Shown: in pieces, positions 16,120 to 24,126 of the stretch
Layout: each line of letters opens with the position of its first letter
Position numbering within the stretch: the first letter of the stretch is position 1
Assembly (NCBI RefSeq): GCF_017874425.1
Contig: NZ_JAGGLL010000016.1
Coordinates: 44,690 to 108,689, forward strand
Length of the DNA stretch: 64,000 bases
DNA from: Clostridium punense
GTDB taxonomy: Bacteria; Bacillota; Clostridia; Clostridiales; Clostridiaceae
Direction: 5' to 3'
Position numbers and translations under genes: made by a program
Notes under the pieces: generated by a model
Databases searched by the model: none
What the model was told of the DNA's origin: nothing
The model's input: the letters and a program-made list of their open reading frames with translations, nothing else

Positions 16120-17256
16120 TTATGGCTTAAGAATAACCTTAATGCATCCATCAGTTTTTGTATCAAACACATGGTAACCATGTTCTGCTTGTTCTAGTGG
16201 TAATTTGTGAGTAACTATATCGCTTGGGTCAATTTTCTTTTCAACCAGCATATTATAAAGTTCTTGCATATAAGGAATTACTGGTGCTTGACCTGTTCTT
16301 ATGTTTACATTTCTTGCAAAGATATCTCCAAGAGGGAAACCATTATATCTTCCACCGTAAACTCCTGTTAGCTGAATGGTTCCACACTTTCTAACTGCTT
16401 GAGTTGCCATTACAATAGCTCCCATAGCTCCACCATGAAGCTTTGCACCCGTTGCTAAAAACTCAAGAGGTGTCATCTTTCCATCCATACCTACACAATC
16501 AATTACTACATCTGCCCCACCTTTGGTAATTTCCTTTATATATTCTCCAGTATTTTTATGCTGTTCAAAATTAATTGTTTCAACTTTATTATGATGTTTT
16601 GCATGTTCTAAGCGGTAATCTATGTAATCCACAGCAATAACTCTTTCTGCACCTTGCATCCAAGCAAACTTTTGAGCTAAAAGACCTACAGGACCACAGC
16701 CTAAAACAACTACTGTATCACCTGCTTTAACTCCCCCGTTAATTACACTCCAATAGGCTGTTGACATAGCATCAGAAATTAAAAGAAGACTTTCATCTTC
16801 CACTTCGCAATCATCTGGTATACGGAAAGGTGTAAAGTTTCCATAAGGAACTCTCATGTACTCTGCTTGACCTCCAGGATAACCACCAAAGGTTTCTGTA
16901 TATCCAAAGAAACCACCATTTTCTCCGTGAGGATTGGAGTTATCACATTGACTTGTAAGTCCATGTTTACAGAAGATACATTCTCCACAGCTTACGTTAA
17001 AGGGGATAATAACCCTATCGCCTTTTTTAACCTTTGTAACCTCTGGTCCAACCTCTTCTACAATTCCCATGGGTTCGTGTCCAATAATATAGCCTTGAGG
17101 AAGATTTGGCACCATATCGTGAATTAGGTGTAAGTCTGAACCACATATGGCTGTGCTAGTTAATTTAACAATAATATCATCTTTTTTATGAATTTTAGGA
17201 TCTTCTACTTGTTTAACCTTTACGTTCTTTATACCTTGAAAGGTTACAGCTCTCAT
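16120..17256 (-). CDS. Zinc-dependent alcohol dehydrogenase (AdhB-like, MDR family)
   Basis: A 378-residue medium-chain dehydrogenase close to formaldehyde-dehydrogenase-like enzymes. It oxidises an alcohol or reduces an aldehyde with NAD(P). Catalytic zinc ligands are visible in AICGSDLH (Cys38) and GHEPMG (His60, Glu61). The structural zinc site is C90-GE-C93-IF-C96 and C104. The nucleotide fold motif is VVLGCGPVGLLA. GGAGGTAAATTTT precedes ATG 17256. It lies between two pairs of CotF-like genes; as I recall, Bacillus subtilis has the same arrangement (yraG-yraF-adhB-yraE-yraD), so a role in spore coat chemistry is likely, but the substrate is unknown. Confidence 0.94.
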   Translation of the reverse strand: MRAVTFQGIKNVKVKQVEDPKIHKKDDIIVKLTSTAICGSDLHLIHDMVPNLPQGYIIGHEPMGIVEEVGPEVTKVKKGDRVIIPFNVSCGECIFCKHGLTSQCDNSNPHGENGGFFGYTETFGGYPGGQAEYMRVPYGNFTPFRIPDDCEVEDESLLLISDAMSTAYWSVINGGVKAGDTVVVLGCGPVGLLAQKFAWMQGAERVIAVDYIDYRLEHAKHHNKVETINFEQHKNTGEYIKEITKGGADVVIDCVGMDGKMTPLEFLATGAKLHGGAMGAIVMATQAVRKCGTIQLTGVYGGRYNGFPLGDIFARNVNIRTGQAPVIPYMQELYNMLVEKKIDPSDIVTHKLPLEQAEHGYHVFDTKTDGCIKVILKP

Positions 17257-17274
17257 AAAATTTACCTCCTGCCT

Positions 17275-17637
17275 TTATTTATATGGAGTTGCAAACATAC
17301 CAAGTCTGCTTGTATCTCCAGGGAATAAGTCCATTTTTGCAATTTCTACTGTAGTTTGAGAGGATTTAAGATCTAACCTAAATTGTTCATTTAAGTCATA
17401 AGGATGGAACCAGCCCTTTCTTATCATTAAAGCAGTTATTTCTTCATGAAGAGTAAGTGCATTTTCCAGTTGAGTAACTAAAACTTCTCTAACCTCTGGG
17501 GTTGCTGCTTCTGTTAAAGCCATGGCACAGTTTCTTACTCCGGTTTTAGCAAGAAGTAAAAATTGAAGAGCTATGGAGTTATCAATAAGGTTTGGCATAC
17601 CTTCAGCATTTCTAACCTCTAAATAATCATTTATCAA
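17275..17637 (-). CDS. Spore coat protein, CotF family (YraF-like)
   Basis: A 120-residue Coat-F protein with LIDNSIALQFLLLAKTGVRN, AMALTEAATPEVREVLVTQL and HEEITALMIRKGWFHPYDL. It is homologous to the 101-residue protein at the end of the operon but has an extra C-terminal 15 residues (FPGDTSRLGMFATPYK). GGAGGTGAAATATC precedes ATG 17637. It is the second gene of the coat operon, 13 bp after the small subunit and 18 bp before the dehydrogenase. Confidence 0.9.
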   Translation of the reverse strand: MINDYLEVRNAEGMPNLIDNSIALQFLLLAKTGVRNCAMALTEAATPEVREVLVTQLENALTLHEEITALMIRKGWFHPYDLNEQFRLDLKSSQTTVEIAKMDLFPGDTSRLGMFATPYK

Positions 17638-17650
17638 GATATTTCACCTC

Positions 17651-17860
17651 CTATTTTATTGTTGGTGCTTTTGAAAGTAAGTCCTGGAGTGCAGCTACAG
17701 ACATAATAGAGTGTTCTACATCCTTTGCCATTAGGGCTTTAAGCTCTTGATCAAAAACTACTCCCTGCATCATTTTTGATGTAGCCATGCAAATTGTCTT
17801 AAAGTTGAGCATTTCGTGGACTTGCATAGTTTCGTGTAATGCTAAACATTGTTTATCCAT
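17651..17860 (-). CDS. Small CotF-related spore coat protein (first gene of coat operon)
   Basis: A 69-residue helical protein, paralog of the one at 15817-16044. It begins MDKQCLALHETMQVHEMLNF and ends SKAPTIK. TAGGAGGTACC ends 7 bp before ATG 17860. The MITE copy C begins only 18 bp upstream of the start, so the operon's promoter must lie inside or beyond that element. Confidence 0.85.
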   Translation of the reverse strand: MDKQCLALHETMQVHEMLNFKTICMATSKMMQGVVFDQELKALMAKDVEHSIMSVAALQDLLSKAPTIK

Positions 17861-17878
17861 AAAGGTACCTCCTAATTA

Positions 17879-18052
17879 GGCATCTGAAAATAAATAACAA
17901 GTCCAAGATGTAAAGGATATTTTGAGTTCACAAGCAAGCTTGTGCAGACAAGAAAACAGGTTCCGCAGATAGTGAGCTATCTAAGGGTTCTGTTGACGCA
18001 GTATATCACAAAATAGACGAGCAGATTGACTTATTTATTTTTTGAAGATGCC
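17879..18052. mobile_element. MITE-like element, full-length copy C (174 bp)
   Basis: The element is bounded by GGCATCTGAAAATAAATAAC and TTTATTTTTTGAAGATGCC with a TTA duplication on both sides (17876-17878 and 18053-18055). It is the inverse orientation of the copies at 57.2 and 59.6 kb. The core contains the palindromic segment GATAGTGAGCTATC and the inverted repeat ACAAGCAAGCTTGT. On the minus strand it contains TGATATACT, an extended -10-like sequence pointing at the coat operon. It has no ORF. Confidence 0.88.
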
Positions 18053-18055
18053 TTA

Positions 18056-18524
18056 TTTCTAACAAATGTATTCTTCCACTGAGGAAGTTGGATTATGTAA
18101 TGAATTTGAGTAAGTAAACATTAGTAAACTATATATGGAATTTTTTATTTCAAAGGGTTAAACTATTATTTGAAGAAAAAATTGAGATAAATGTGGGTTA
18201 GGGGAAGTAGTTTCATTAATATTTAACTCACTAGAGGAAGTTATCCATATATAAGGAATAAAATGTGTATAAATAATAGATTTTTAAAAGTTATTGTGGA
18301 TAAATTTATGAAAGTACACATATTAAGATTTAACTTATACATTGAACCTATTTTGAGTTCCTTAAGAATTTTGAAGAAGAAGGAAATTCATTATAAATGA
18401 CTTAAAATTTCACTAAGGAATCCTATAATAAACAAGTTAATGTATAGATTTATGGCAAGTTATCTTGGCAATATAAGTAAGAATTAAAAGAATTATAAGT
18501 ATATAGTAAAAGGTGAGGATACAT
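18056..18524. other. Intergenic region upstream of the radical SAM gene
   Basis: A 469-bp AT-rich gap. It contains one exact DnaA-box match on the minus strand (TGTGGATAA at 18295-18303) and a near match (TTATCCATA at 18241-18249), which may be chance. No ORF with a ribosome site is seen. Confidence 0.4.
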
Positions 18525-19451
18525 ATGACTAAACAATGGAATGGTAAAAGATATCATAGCCTTAATTATTTTTTAAGAGAAAAGTTTGGAGAAAAAGTTT
18601 TTAAGATATCCTTAGATGCAGGATTTTCTTGTCCTAATAGAGATGGAACCATAAGTAAAGGTGGTTGTGTGTTCTGCTCTGAAAGAGGTTCAGGGGATTT
18701 TGCTGGGGATAGATGTTTTTCTATTACTAAGCAATTTGAAGATATAAAAACTATGATGAACAAGAAGTGGAAGGATGGAAAGTATATTGCATATTTTCAA
18801 GCTTACACTAACACTTATGCACCTATTGAAGTACTTAAGGCAAAATATGATGAGGCAGTAAATCAAGAAGATGTGGTAGGCCTTGCCATTGCTACACGGC
18901 CAGATTGTTTAAGTGATGAAGTTTTAGATCTTTTAGAAGAGTATTCAAAGAAAGTATATACTTGGGTAGAGCTTGGACTTCAAACTTCTAAGGATGATAC
19001 TGCTAGATTAATTAATAGAGGGTATAAATTAGAAGTTTTTGAGGAAGCAGTAAGAAAGCTTAGAGAAAGAAATATAGATGTAGTGGTTCATGTAATCTTT
19101 GGCCTTCCAGGGGAAGACAGGGAAGATATGCTCGGAACTATAGAGTATTTATCAAAGAAAGATGTACAGGGTATTAAGCTTCATCTACTTCATCTTATGA
19201 AAAATACACCGCTAGAGATATTATATAATAAAGGGAGATTAAGACTTTTAGAAATGGAAGAGTACTTAGACCTAATAACCACAGCTATAACTATGCTACC
19301 AGAGGAAATGGTGATTCATAGGCTTACAGGGGATGCCCCAAGGGAGCTTTTAATAGGGCCAATGTGGAGTCTTAGAAAATGGGAAGTACTAAATGCCATA
19401 GATAAAAAGCTGGAGGATGAGGACTTATATCAAGGGAAAAGTCTCAGGTAA
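18525..19451 (+). CDS. Radical SAM protein, YhcC/YtqA family (TIGR01212)
   Basis: A 308-residue radical SAM protein. The start is ATG 18525, with AGGTGAGG just upstream; an in-frame GTG at 18513 lies within that site. The Fe-S cluster region is FKISLDAGFSCPNRDGT followed by GGCVFCSERGSGD, the spaced cysteine motif typical of this family. QAYTNTYAP and IATRPDCLSDE are also family signatures, as is HVIFGLPGE. The C-terminus contains MVIHRLTGDAPRELLIGP. The family is widespread, related to tRNA-modifying and coproporphyrinogen oxidase-like enzymes, but its substrate is not established as far as I know. Confidence 0.93.
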   Translation: MTKQWNGKRYHSLNYFLREKFGEKVFKISLDAGFSCPNRDGTISKGGCVFCSERGSGDFAGDRCFSITKQFEDIKTMMNKKWKDGKYIAYFQAYTNTYAPIEVLKAKYDEAVNQEDVVGLAIATRPDCLSDEVLDLLEEYSKKVYTWVELGLQTSKDDTARLINRGYKLEVFEEAVRKLRERNIDVVVHVIFGLPGEDREDMLGTIEYLSKKDVQGIKLHLLHLMKNTPLEILYNKGRLRLLEMEEYLDLITTAITMLPEEMVIHRLTGDAPRELLIGPMWSLRKWEVLNAIDKKLEDEDLYQGKSLR

Positions 19452-19613
19452 GAATTTTACAGTGAGGTTTGAAATGTAGTAAAAGTTCATTAGTAGTGAA
19501 AGATGGGAAAGTAATTTAATCGCTATAAATACAGTATTCTGCCAGTGATTTTATTACAGAATAAAAGTATAATTTAATATGATGGTATAGTGTTTTATAG
19601 GGAGGGATTTAAG

Positions 19614-20348
19614 GTGAAGATTGATATTATAATTTCAGCTTCAGATATAAAGGAAGAGAAACTTAAAGGAAAAGTAGTAGTGGTAATAGACGTACTAAGA
19701 GCAACTTCAGTGATGATTACAGCTTTAAAGAATGGTTGCAAGGAAGTGATTCCAGTAAGGGAAATAGAAGATGCTTTGAGTTTGGTGGGAGACAATAGAG
19801 AGAAATACATACTAGGCGGAGAAAGAATGGCTATGAAAATAGAGGGCTTTGACTTTTCAAATTCTCCTTTAGATTACACAAGAGAAAATGTAGAGGGAAG
19901 AAGTCTTGTGATGACTACTTCTAATGGGACAAAGGCTATTAAAAATAGTGAAGTAGCAGATCATATTTTTATTGCTTCCATGATTAATGGAAAAGCTGTA
20001 GCTAGGAAGCTTAGAGAGCTTAATAAAGATGTGATATTTGTTAATGCAGGAACTATGGGAGAGTTTTCTATAGACGACTTTTTAACTAGTGGATACATTA
20101 TAAACTGTTTAAAAAAATTATCTGAAGAAGAATGTATGGATGAACTAGTTTTAACAGATATAGCAACTACTTCACATTACATTTATGAAAACAATGAAGA
20201 CCTATTTAGCTTTGTAAAATATGCAACTCATTATAAGAGAATAAAAGAATTGGGTCTTGAAGAAGACTTAAAATATTGCTTAACAAAGGATAGCACAGAT
20301 ATTGTGCCTGAATATAAGGAAAATAAAATAGCAATATTAAAAAATTAA
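19614..20348 (+). CDS. comB: 2-phosphosulfolactate phosphatase family protein (ComB-like)
   Basis: A 244-residue protein of the ComB family, whose archaeal founder dephosphorylates 2-phosphosulfolactate in coenzyme M synthesis. The start is GTG 19614 after GGGAGGGATTTAAG; an upstream in-frame GTG at 19590 precedes the ribosome site. Family features are VVVIDVLRATSVMITALKNG, LGGERMAMKIEGFDFSNSP, TTSNGTKAI and NAGTMGEFSIDDF. Clostridia are not known to make coenzyme M, so the true substrate here is probably another phospho-compound. It is a single gene. Confidence 0.9.
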   Translation: MKIDIIISASDIKEEKLKGKVVVVIDVLRATSVMITALKNGCKEVIPVREIEDALSLVGDNREKYILGGERMAMKIEGFDFSNSPLDYTRENVEGRSLVMTTSNGTKAIKNSEVADHIFIASMINGKAVARKLRELNKDVIFVNAGTMGEFSIDDFLTSGYIINCLKKLSEEECMDELVLTDIATTSHYIYENNEDLFSFVKYATHYKRIKELGLEEDLKYCLTKDSTDIVPEYKENKIAILKN

Positions 20349-20540
20349 TAGATAAGATAGAGTTTTCTAAAAAATTTACATTGAGGTAATTTTATTTTAT
20401 AATTCTGTAGGCTACTAAATTAAGAGAATAGTATACTTAAAAGAAATACTTAAAGGTTAACTTAGAATAGCATGAGATAAGACGAATATGAATAGGTTTT
20501 TAGTGAAGGTTTAATTTTAACATTTCTTAAAGCCTTGAGT

Positions 20541-20579
20541 TAGACAAACATACTGACTTACTTATTTTTTGAAAATGCC
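20541..20579. mobile_element. MITE-like element, truncated terminus E
   Basis: Only the right end remains: TAGAC, then TGACTTACTTATTTTTTG and AAAATGCC, followed by TAA, aligning with the right 40 bp of copy C with a few changes. The left part is absent. It abuts the terminator of the small RNA at 20582-20696. Confidence 0.55.
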
Positions 20580-20581
20580 TA

Positions 20582-20610
20582 AAGAAAAAAGTCCTGCAAA
20601 GAGGACTTTT
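20582..20610 (-). terminator. Intrinsic terminator of the small RNA
   Basis: A perfect 9-bp stem, AAAAGTCCT (20587-20595) with AGGACTTTT (20102 offset: 20602-20610), has a 6-nt loop. On the minus strand a TTCTTT run follows the stem. Confidence 0.85.
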
Positions 20611-20696
20611 CCTGTAAAGTTAGTTACGTTTTCGCTGTGTCCAAAGGATGGGAGGGCACAGCGAGGGAAAATGGGGATTTTCCCGAACTTATGTTC
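20582..20696 (-). ncRNA. Candidate SOS-controlled small RNA with C-rich loops
   Basis: A predicted RNA of about 115 nt, transcribed right to left from a perfect sigma-A promoter and ended by an intrinsic terminator. It folds into consecutive hairpins: CGAAC-ATAA-GTTCG; GGGAAAAT-CCCC-ATTTTCCC; TCGCTGTG with CACAGCGA around a 17-nt loop containing CCCTCCCATCC; then the terminator AAAAGTCCT-CTTTGC-AGGACTTTT. There is no ATG and no ORF with a ribosome site. Loops rich in CCUCC are complementary to Shine-Dalgarno sequences and are the seed regions of several Firmicute regulatory RNAs. I do not recognise it as a known RNA family. Confidence 0.7.
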
Positions 20697-20697
20697 G
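20684..20697. promoter_or_regulatory. LexA-like (SOS) operator
   Basis: CGAACTTATGTTCG is a 14-bp sequence with perfect GAAC-N4-GTTC arms, 13 of 14 matches to the Gram-positive LexA box CGAACRNRYGTTYG. It covers the predicted transcription start of the small RNA, a good position for repression. It could alternatively just be the first hairpin of the RNA. Confidence 0.6.
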
Positions 20698-20702
20698 ATT
20701 TA

Positions 20703-20731
20703 ATTATATGATAGAAAGTTTTACTTGTCAA
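20703..20731 (-). promoter_or_regulatory. Perfect sigma-A promoter of the small RNA
   Basis: On the minus strand TTGACA (20731-20726), exactly 17 bp, and TATAAT (20708-20703). Both hexamers and the spacing are consensus, the best promoter I found in the window. Confidence 0.9.
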
Positions 20732-20910
20732 CATATTTTGTAAATTAATTTACCTTATATAGGTAATTGATGTTTTTTGTGTTTACATCCTTATTAAAGG
20801 ATAAATTTTCTATGTCATTAGCTTTAGACAAGTCAAAGCTCCTTCAAAAGTTGTTAAATAAAATTAACTTATTAGTTATTTAAAATAATTTTTTATTAAG
20901 GAGAAAATCT

Positions 20911-21663
20911 ATGGACGCAAAAAAAGTTTTAGAAATTGCACTATCAGCAGGACAAATGCTTATTGGAAATGGTGCTGAGGCTTATAGAGTTGAGGAAACC
21001 ATAGAGAGAATATGTAACGCATATAATCTTCAATGCGAGTGCATGGCCACTGCTAAGGGGGTATTTATATCTGTTATAGATGAAAATGAAGAAAAGGTAA
21101 CCTCTTTAAGGAAAGTTAGAAGTAGAAGAGTAGATTTATACAGAATTGAGTTAATTAACTCTTTTTCAAGAAATGTTCAACAAGGCAATATGTCTTTTGA
21201 AGAAGCAAAAAAAACTTTAAAGGAAATTGAAGGAGCGCCATATTTTAGTTTTCCTATGAGGCTTTTAGCAGCTAGTATGACTTCTTTTATCTATTCTTTA
21301 TTTACTAATGGAACAATTTATGATTCCGTAGTTTCAGCCATAATAAGTATAGGAATTTACTATATGCTGGAGAAGGTATCTGGAGTAGGTTTCTTTCAAT
21401 TCTTTGAATTCTTTTTTTCAGGATTTATTATTGGAATTGTAAGCTCTTTTATCGAGAGAATTGTACCTTTTGTTAATAAGGATAACGTAATAGCTGGAGC
21501 AATAATGATACTGCTTCCAGGGGTGGCTCTTACCAATGGTATCAAGGATATTATATATGGAGATTTTACTTCAGGTATTGCAAAGTTTGGAGAAGCGATG
21601 CTAATAGTTACTGCTATAGGAGCTGGAATTGGTACAGCACTATCTCTGAAGGTAGGTGCATAG
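20911..21663 (+). CDS. Threonine/serine exporter ThrE-like, N-terminal subunit
   Basis: A 250-residue protein of the ThrE family (PF06738 type). Residues 1-110 are the cytoplasmic domain (ALSAGQMLIGNGAEAYRVEE, CMATAKGVFISV, SRRVDLYRIELINSFSR). Membrane helices follow from about residue 115 on (SSFIERIVPF, GAIMILLPGVALTNGIKDII). Fusion proteins of the family have about ten helices; here the second half is the separate gene starting 2 bp downstream. AAGGAGAAAATCT precedes ATG 20911. The pair probably exports threonine and serine by proton exchange. Confidence 0.92.
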   Translation: MDAKKVLEIALSAGQMLIGNGAEAYRVEETIERICNAYNLQCECMATAKGVFISVIDENEEKVTSLRKVRSRRVDLYRIELINSFSRNVQQGNMSFEEAKKTLKEIEGAPYFSFPMRLLAASMTSFIYSLFTNGTIYDSVVSAIISIGIYYMLEKVSGVGFFQFFEFFFSGFIIGIVSSFIERIVPFVNKDNVIAGAIMILLPGVALTNGIKDIIYGDFTSGIAKFGEAMLIVTAIGAGIGTALSLKVGA

Positions 21664-21665
21664 TC

Positions 21666-22115
21666 ATGGTTAAACAAATAATCCTAGCTTTTTTTGGAAG
21701 CATATTTCCTGTAATACTATTTAACATAGATAGAAGGAAAATAATATGGACTGGGTTTTCTGGAGCCTTTGGATGGGCTGTATATCTTTTAGTTTATAAT
21801 TATAATGGTAGCCCAGTAATGGCTTCCTTCTGTGGTGCTTTTACGGTGGGAATGTATAGCGAGATTTTAGCTAGAAAGTTAAAAACTCCAACTATGCAGT
21901 TTTCAGTGCCTGGAATATTTCCCTTAGTACCTGGGCTTACAGCTTATAGTACCGTTAATTATATTGTAGAACAAAAGTATAATGAGGCCTTTTCAAAGGG
22001 AATGCAGGTTCTTGGGGTTGCAGGAGCAATAGCCTTTGGTATAATGCTTGCAACCACTACTTTTAACCTTATAATGAAAGTAACAAAAGTAAAACCTAAG
22101 CAGAAGAACTTTTAG
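21666..22115 (+). CDS. Threonine/serine exporter ThrE-like, C-terminal subunit
   Basis: A 149-residue membrane protein (ThrE-2, PF12821 type) with four to five helices and motifs GWAVYLLVYNYNGSPVMASF, MYSEILARKLKTPTMQFSVP and FPLVPGLTAYSTV. It begins 2 bp after the N-terminal subunit stop and is surely translated with it. The stop codon lies inside the stem of the terminator hairpin. Confidence 0.92.
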   Translation: MVKQIILAFFGSIFPVILFNIDRRKIIWTGFSGAFGWAVYLLVYNYNGSPVMASFCGAFTVGMYSEILARKLKTPTMQFSVPGIFPLVPGLTAYSTVNYIVEQKYNEAFSKGMQVLGVAGAIAFGIMLATTTFNLIMKVTKVKPKQKNF

Positions 22116-22293
22116 TTCCTCTGCTTTTTTTACTTTTTCTCATTAATAATATTTCATAAACTATAGTATAAAAAGTAAACATGCCCACAAAGATACCTTG
22201 GGTCCTATTATCCATACTTGAAGTTGCTAGTACCATGATAAAAGGAAAGCATAAAAATATTTGAAGGAACCGGAAAAGAAAGAATTTATTCAT
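22096..22293 (-). CDS. Hypothetical small membrane protein
   Basis: A 65-residue protein with two hydrophobic segments (about 6-24 and 34-50) and a basic tail (MRKSKKSRGTKSSSA). I do not recognise the family. TTAGGTGATGTT precedes ATG 22293. It converges on the ThrE-like operon and overlaps its last 20 bp, including the terminator hairpin, which makes it less certain. Confidence 0.5.
   Translation of the reverse strand: MNKFFLFRFLQIFLCFPFIMVLATSSMDNRTQGIFVGMFTFYTIVYEILLMRKSKKSRGTKSSSA
22098..22131 (+). terminator. Intrinsic terminator of the ThrE-like operon
   Basis: AAGCAGAAGAAC pairs with GTTCCTCTGCTT (one mismatch), followed by a TTTTTT run. The hairpin overlaps the last codons of the exporter subunit. 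Confidence 0.88.
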
Positions 22294-22390
22294 AACATCA
22301 CCTAATATTAATCAAGTTTTATAATAGGTATAACCACACTTATTAACCGCTACTCCTATAAATTAAATATATTCTAAAAGCTTCAGTTAT

Positions 22391-22558
22391 CTAAGAATCT
22401 CCAATAAACCAGCCAGCCAAGGGAATAGCTTTTTCAACAGAATATTTAACTTGAAAAGTACCTTGATGACCTAAAGATTTTAGATGCAACCATATCTCTA
22501 AAGGTGACGCACCTAAGCAATTTACCAGGGCTGTAAAGGTAAAGGACTTATTATCTGA
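22391..22558 (-). pseudogene. Remnant of an unidentified protein gene
   Basis: The minus strand has 55 codons with protein-like composition but no start codon: DNKSFTFTALVNCLGASPLE, then IWLHLKSLGHQGTFQVKYSV and a tail EKAIPLAGWFIGDS before a TAG. An in-frame TGA precedes it. This reads like the C-terminal end of a lost gene. I cannot name the family. Confidence 0.4.
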
Positions 22559-22577
22559 TCAGAATAATAAGCCCTTT
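22541..22577. repeat. Long imperfect palindrome
   Basis: AAAGGACTTATTATCTGA and TCAGAATAATAAGCCCTTT pair over about 18 bp with one mismatch and one bulge and almost no loop. No U-run follows. It overlaps the broken end of the gene remnant at 22391-22558. Confidence 0.7.
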
Positions 22578-22727
22578 AACAATAGGAGTAAGTAAAAATA
22601 TGGAAATACTTATAGTATTATTTTCACATTTCTCTATGCAAAATACAATAAAATTATTACAACAAATTCTTATAAATTGTTCGTAAATTTTGATGATTAA
22701 TATATTATGATGTCTTTATTGGTCATT

Positions 22728-23654
22728 TTATAATCGAGATTTTAAACATTTAATTTGATTTTCCTTAGTGCAGAAGCTGCAGCCCCGGATAGCCTTATTA
22801 TTTCTAATATCAATTTGCATTTCATTTAATAGTCTTATGAGCTGGCTTTTTTTATTTTCATCAATTTCAAACTCAACTCCATACTCATAAATATGGGTTT
22901 CCACAATATCCATACGCACAATGTGACCTAGAAGTAGAAGGGTATGATCTAAGATATTAGTTTGAAACTCTAACACTACTTCAGAGCTTATGGGAAGTTT
23001 TAACTCAGATAAAAATCTAAAACCACCACCACTAAGATCAAGAACACATATTTTAGTGAAGGGGGTATCCACAAACTTACCCTTTATTTGCATTATTCTC
23101 ATATCAGAGCAAATTGGTACAAAGGTTTTTACACGGAAATATTTCCTTCGCTCATTCTCATCTAAAATTTTCATGTTTGCATTGTTATCATAATTATACA
23201 AAGGAATAGCTACATCTATTATTCCTTCAGCCTCTAATTCCTTGCAATAGTTATAAAACTCTTCTTTTTTCTTCTGATCCTCCATATGTCTTAGGGCTTT
23301 TTCTAAAGTATCAATAATTTCTTTTTCATTAAAAGGCTTCGTAAGATATTTATAAATAAGATTACTATTAAAGGCTTCAATTATATTTTCTATATTAGGT
23401 AAATCACCTACCAAAAACCTTATGGCTGACGGGGTTGACTTTTTATTAATTGTAAGTAAATCAATAGAGGATACCCCAGAGGTTTTATCATCTATAAAAA
23501 CTATATCTGCATTAACCTTATCCACCATGCGTATAGCTTTTCTTGGGTTAGAGGTGGAGTATATTTTATAATTTAATGGTATGAAAAGCTTTTCTAAAAA
23601 TTGAATAAATTTAATGTCTTCATCTATAATAAGTATCTTGTATTCCTTGATCAA
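22728..23654 (-). CDS. Response regulator with C-terminal PilZ domain
   Basis: A 308-residue protein from TTG 23654, chosen because AGAAGGGAG lies 6 bp upstream; the frame stays open further but without a ribosome site. The receiver domain (1-120) shows ILIIDEDIKF, IVFIDDKTSG and YKYLTKPFNEKE, with acidic pocket, phospho-acceptor and Lys in place. A helical linker leads to a PilZ domain (about 165-275) with the c-di-GMP motifs RRKYFR (RxxxR) and DLSGGG (D/NxSxxG). The C-terminus has GCSFCTKENQIKC, three cysteines that may bind metal. It probably couples phosphorylation to c-di-GMP control of motility or surface functions. No kinase or cyclase is adjacent. Confidence 0.9.
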   Translation of the reverse strand: MIKEYKILIIDEDIKFIQFLEKLFIPLNYKIYSTSNPRKAIRMVDKVNADIVFIDDKTSGVSSIDLLTINKKSTPSAIRFLVGDLPNIENIIEAFNSNLIYKYLTKPFNEKEIIDTLEKALRHMEDQKKKEEFYNYCKELEAEGIIDVAIPLYNYDNNANMKILDENERRKYFRVKTFVPICSDMRIMQIKGKFVDTPFTKICVLDLSGGGFRFLSELKLPISSEVVLEFQTNILDHTLLLLGHIVRMDIVETHIYEYGVEFEIDENKKSQLIRLLNEMQIDIRNNKAIRGCSFCTKENQIKCLKSRL

Positions 23655-24126
23655 AATAATACTCCCTTCTAAAGCCATACATAAGGCGCTTTCAAATGTC
23701 TAAACTAGTTTCACATATACAGTTTTATCAATTCCTATATACTTGTCCATGTTGATTTTGGGAAGTAAAGGAATAGTAGTAATTAATAACCATATTCTAA
23801 CATATAAACTACAGCGGTAAAATATAAAAATGTAAATTTGTTATAAATATTTTAATATTTCTTATAAATTGGTTTGTTTCTTCAAATTTCAAACCAATAT
23901 CGCTATCATAGAGCTTAAATATGAAAATTTATTGGTTTATGCTTTGGAAATATAAAAAAGTCAAGAGAAGGTTAAAAGATGAATATTGGTTATAGTCACA
24001 TATAGTTATGGTAACTAAGCTTTAGTAATATAACTTATTTATATATAGAAAAATCTTATCTTCAAAAAACAAAACTATACTATAATAGGTCTATAGTGTG
24101 TAAATAAAAGGGAGGGGAGGAAATAT
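23655..24126. other. Divergent intergenic region with palindrome
   Basis: A 472-bp gap. ATTGGTTTG (23868-23876) and CAAACCAAT (23890-23898) form a perfect 9-bp inverted repeat, a possible operator. Close to the sigma gene, AAAAAC (24065-24070), 18 bp and GTCTA (24089-24093) resemble an ECF-type promoter and match the spacing seen at 55336-55365. Confidence 0.45.

Noticed and set aside
18241..18303. Two DnaA-box-like sequences before the radical SAM gene
   Set aside because: One exact and one near match, in opposite orientation and without iterons, can arise by chance in such AT-rich DNA.
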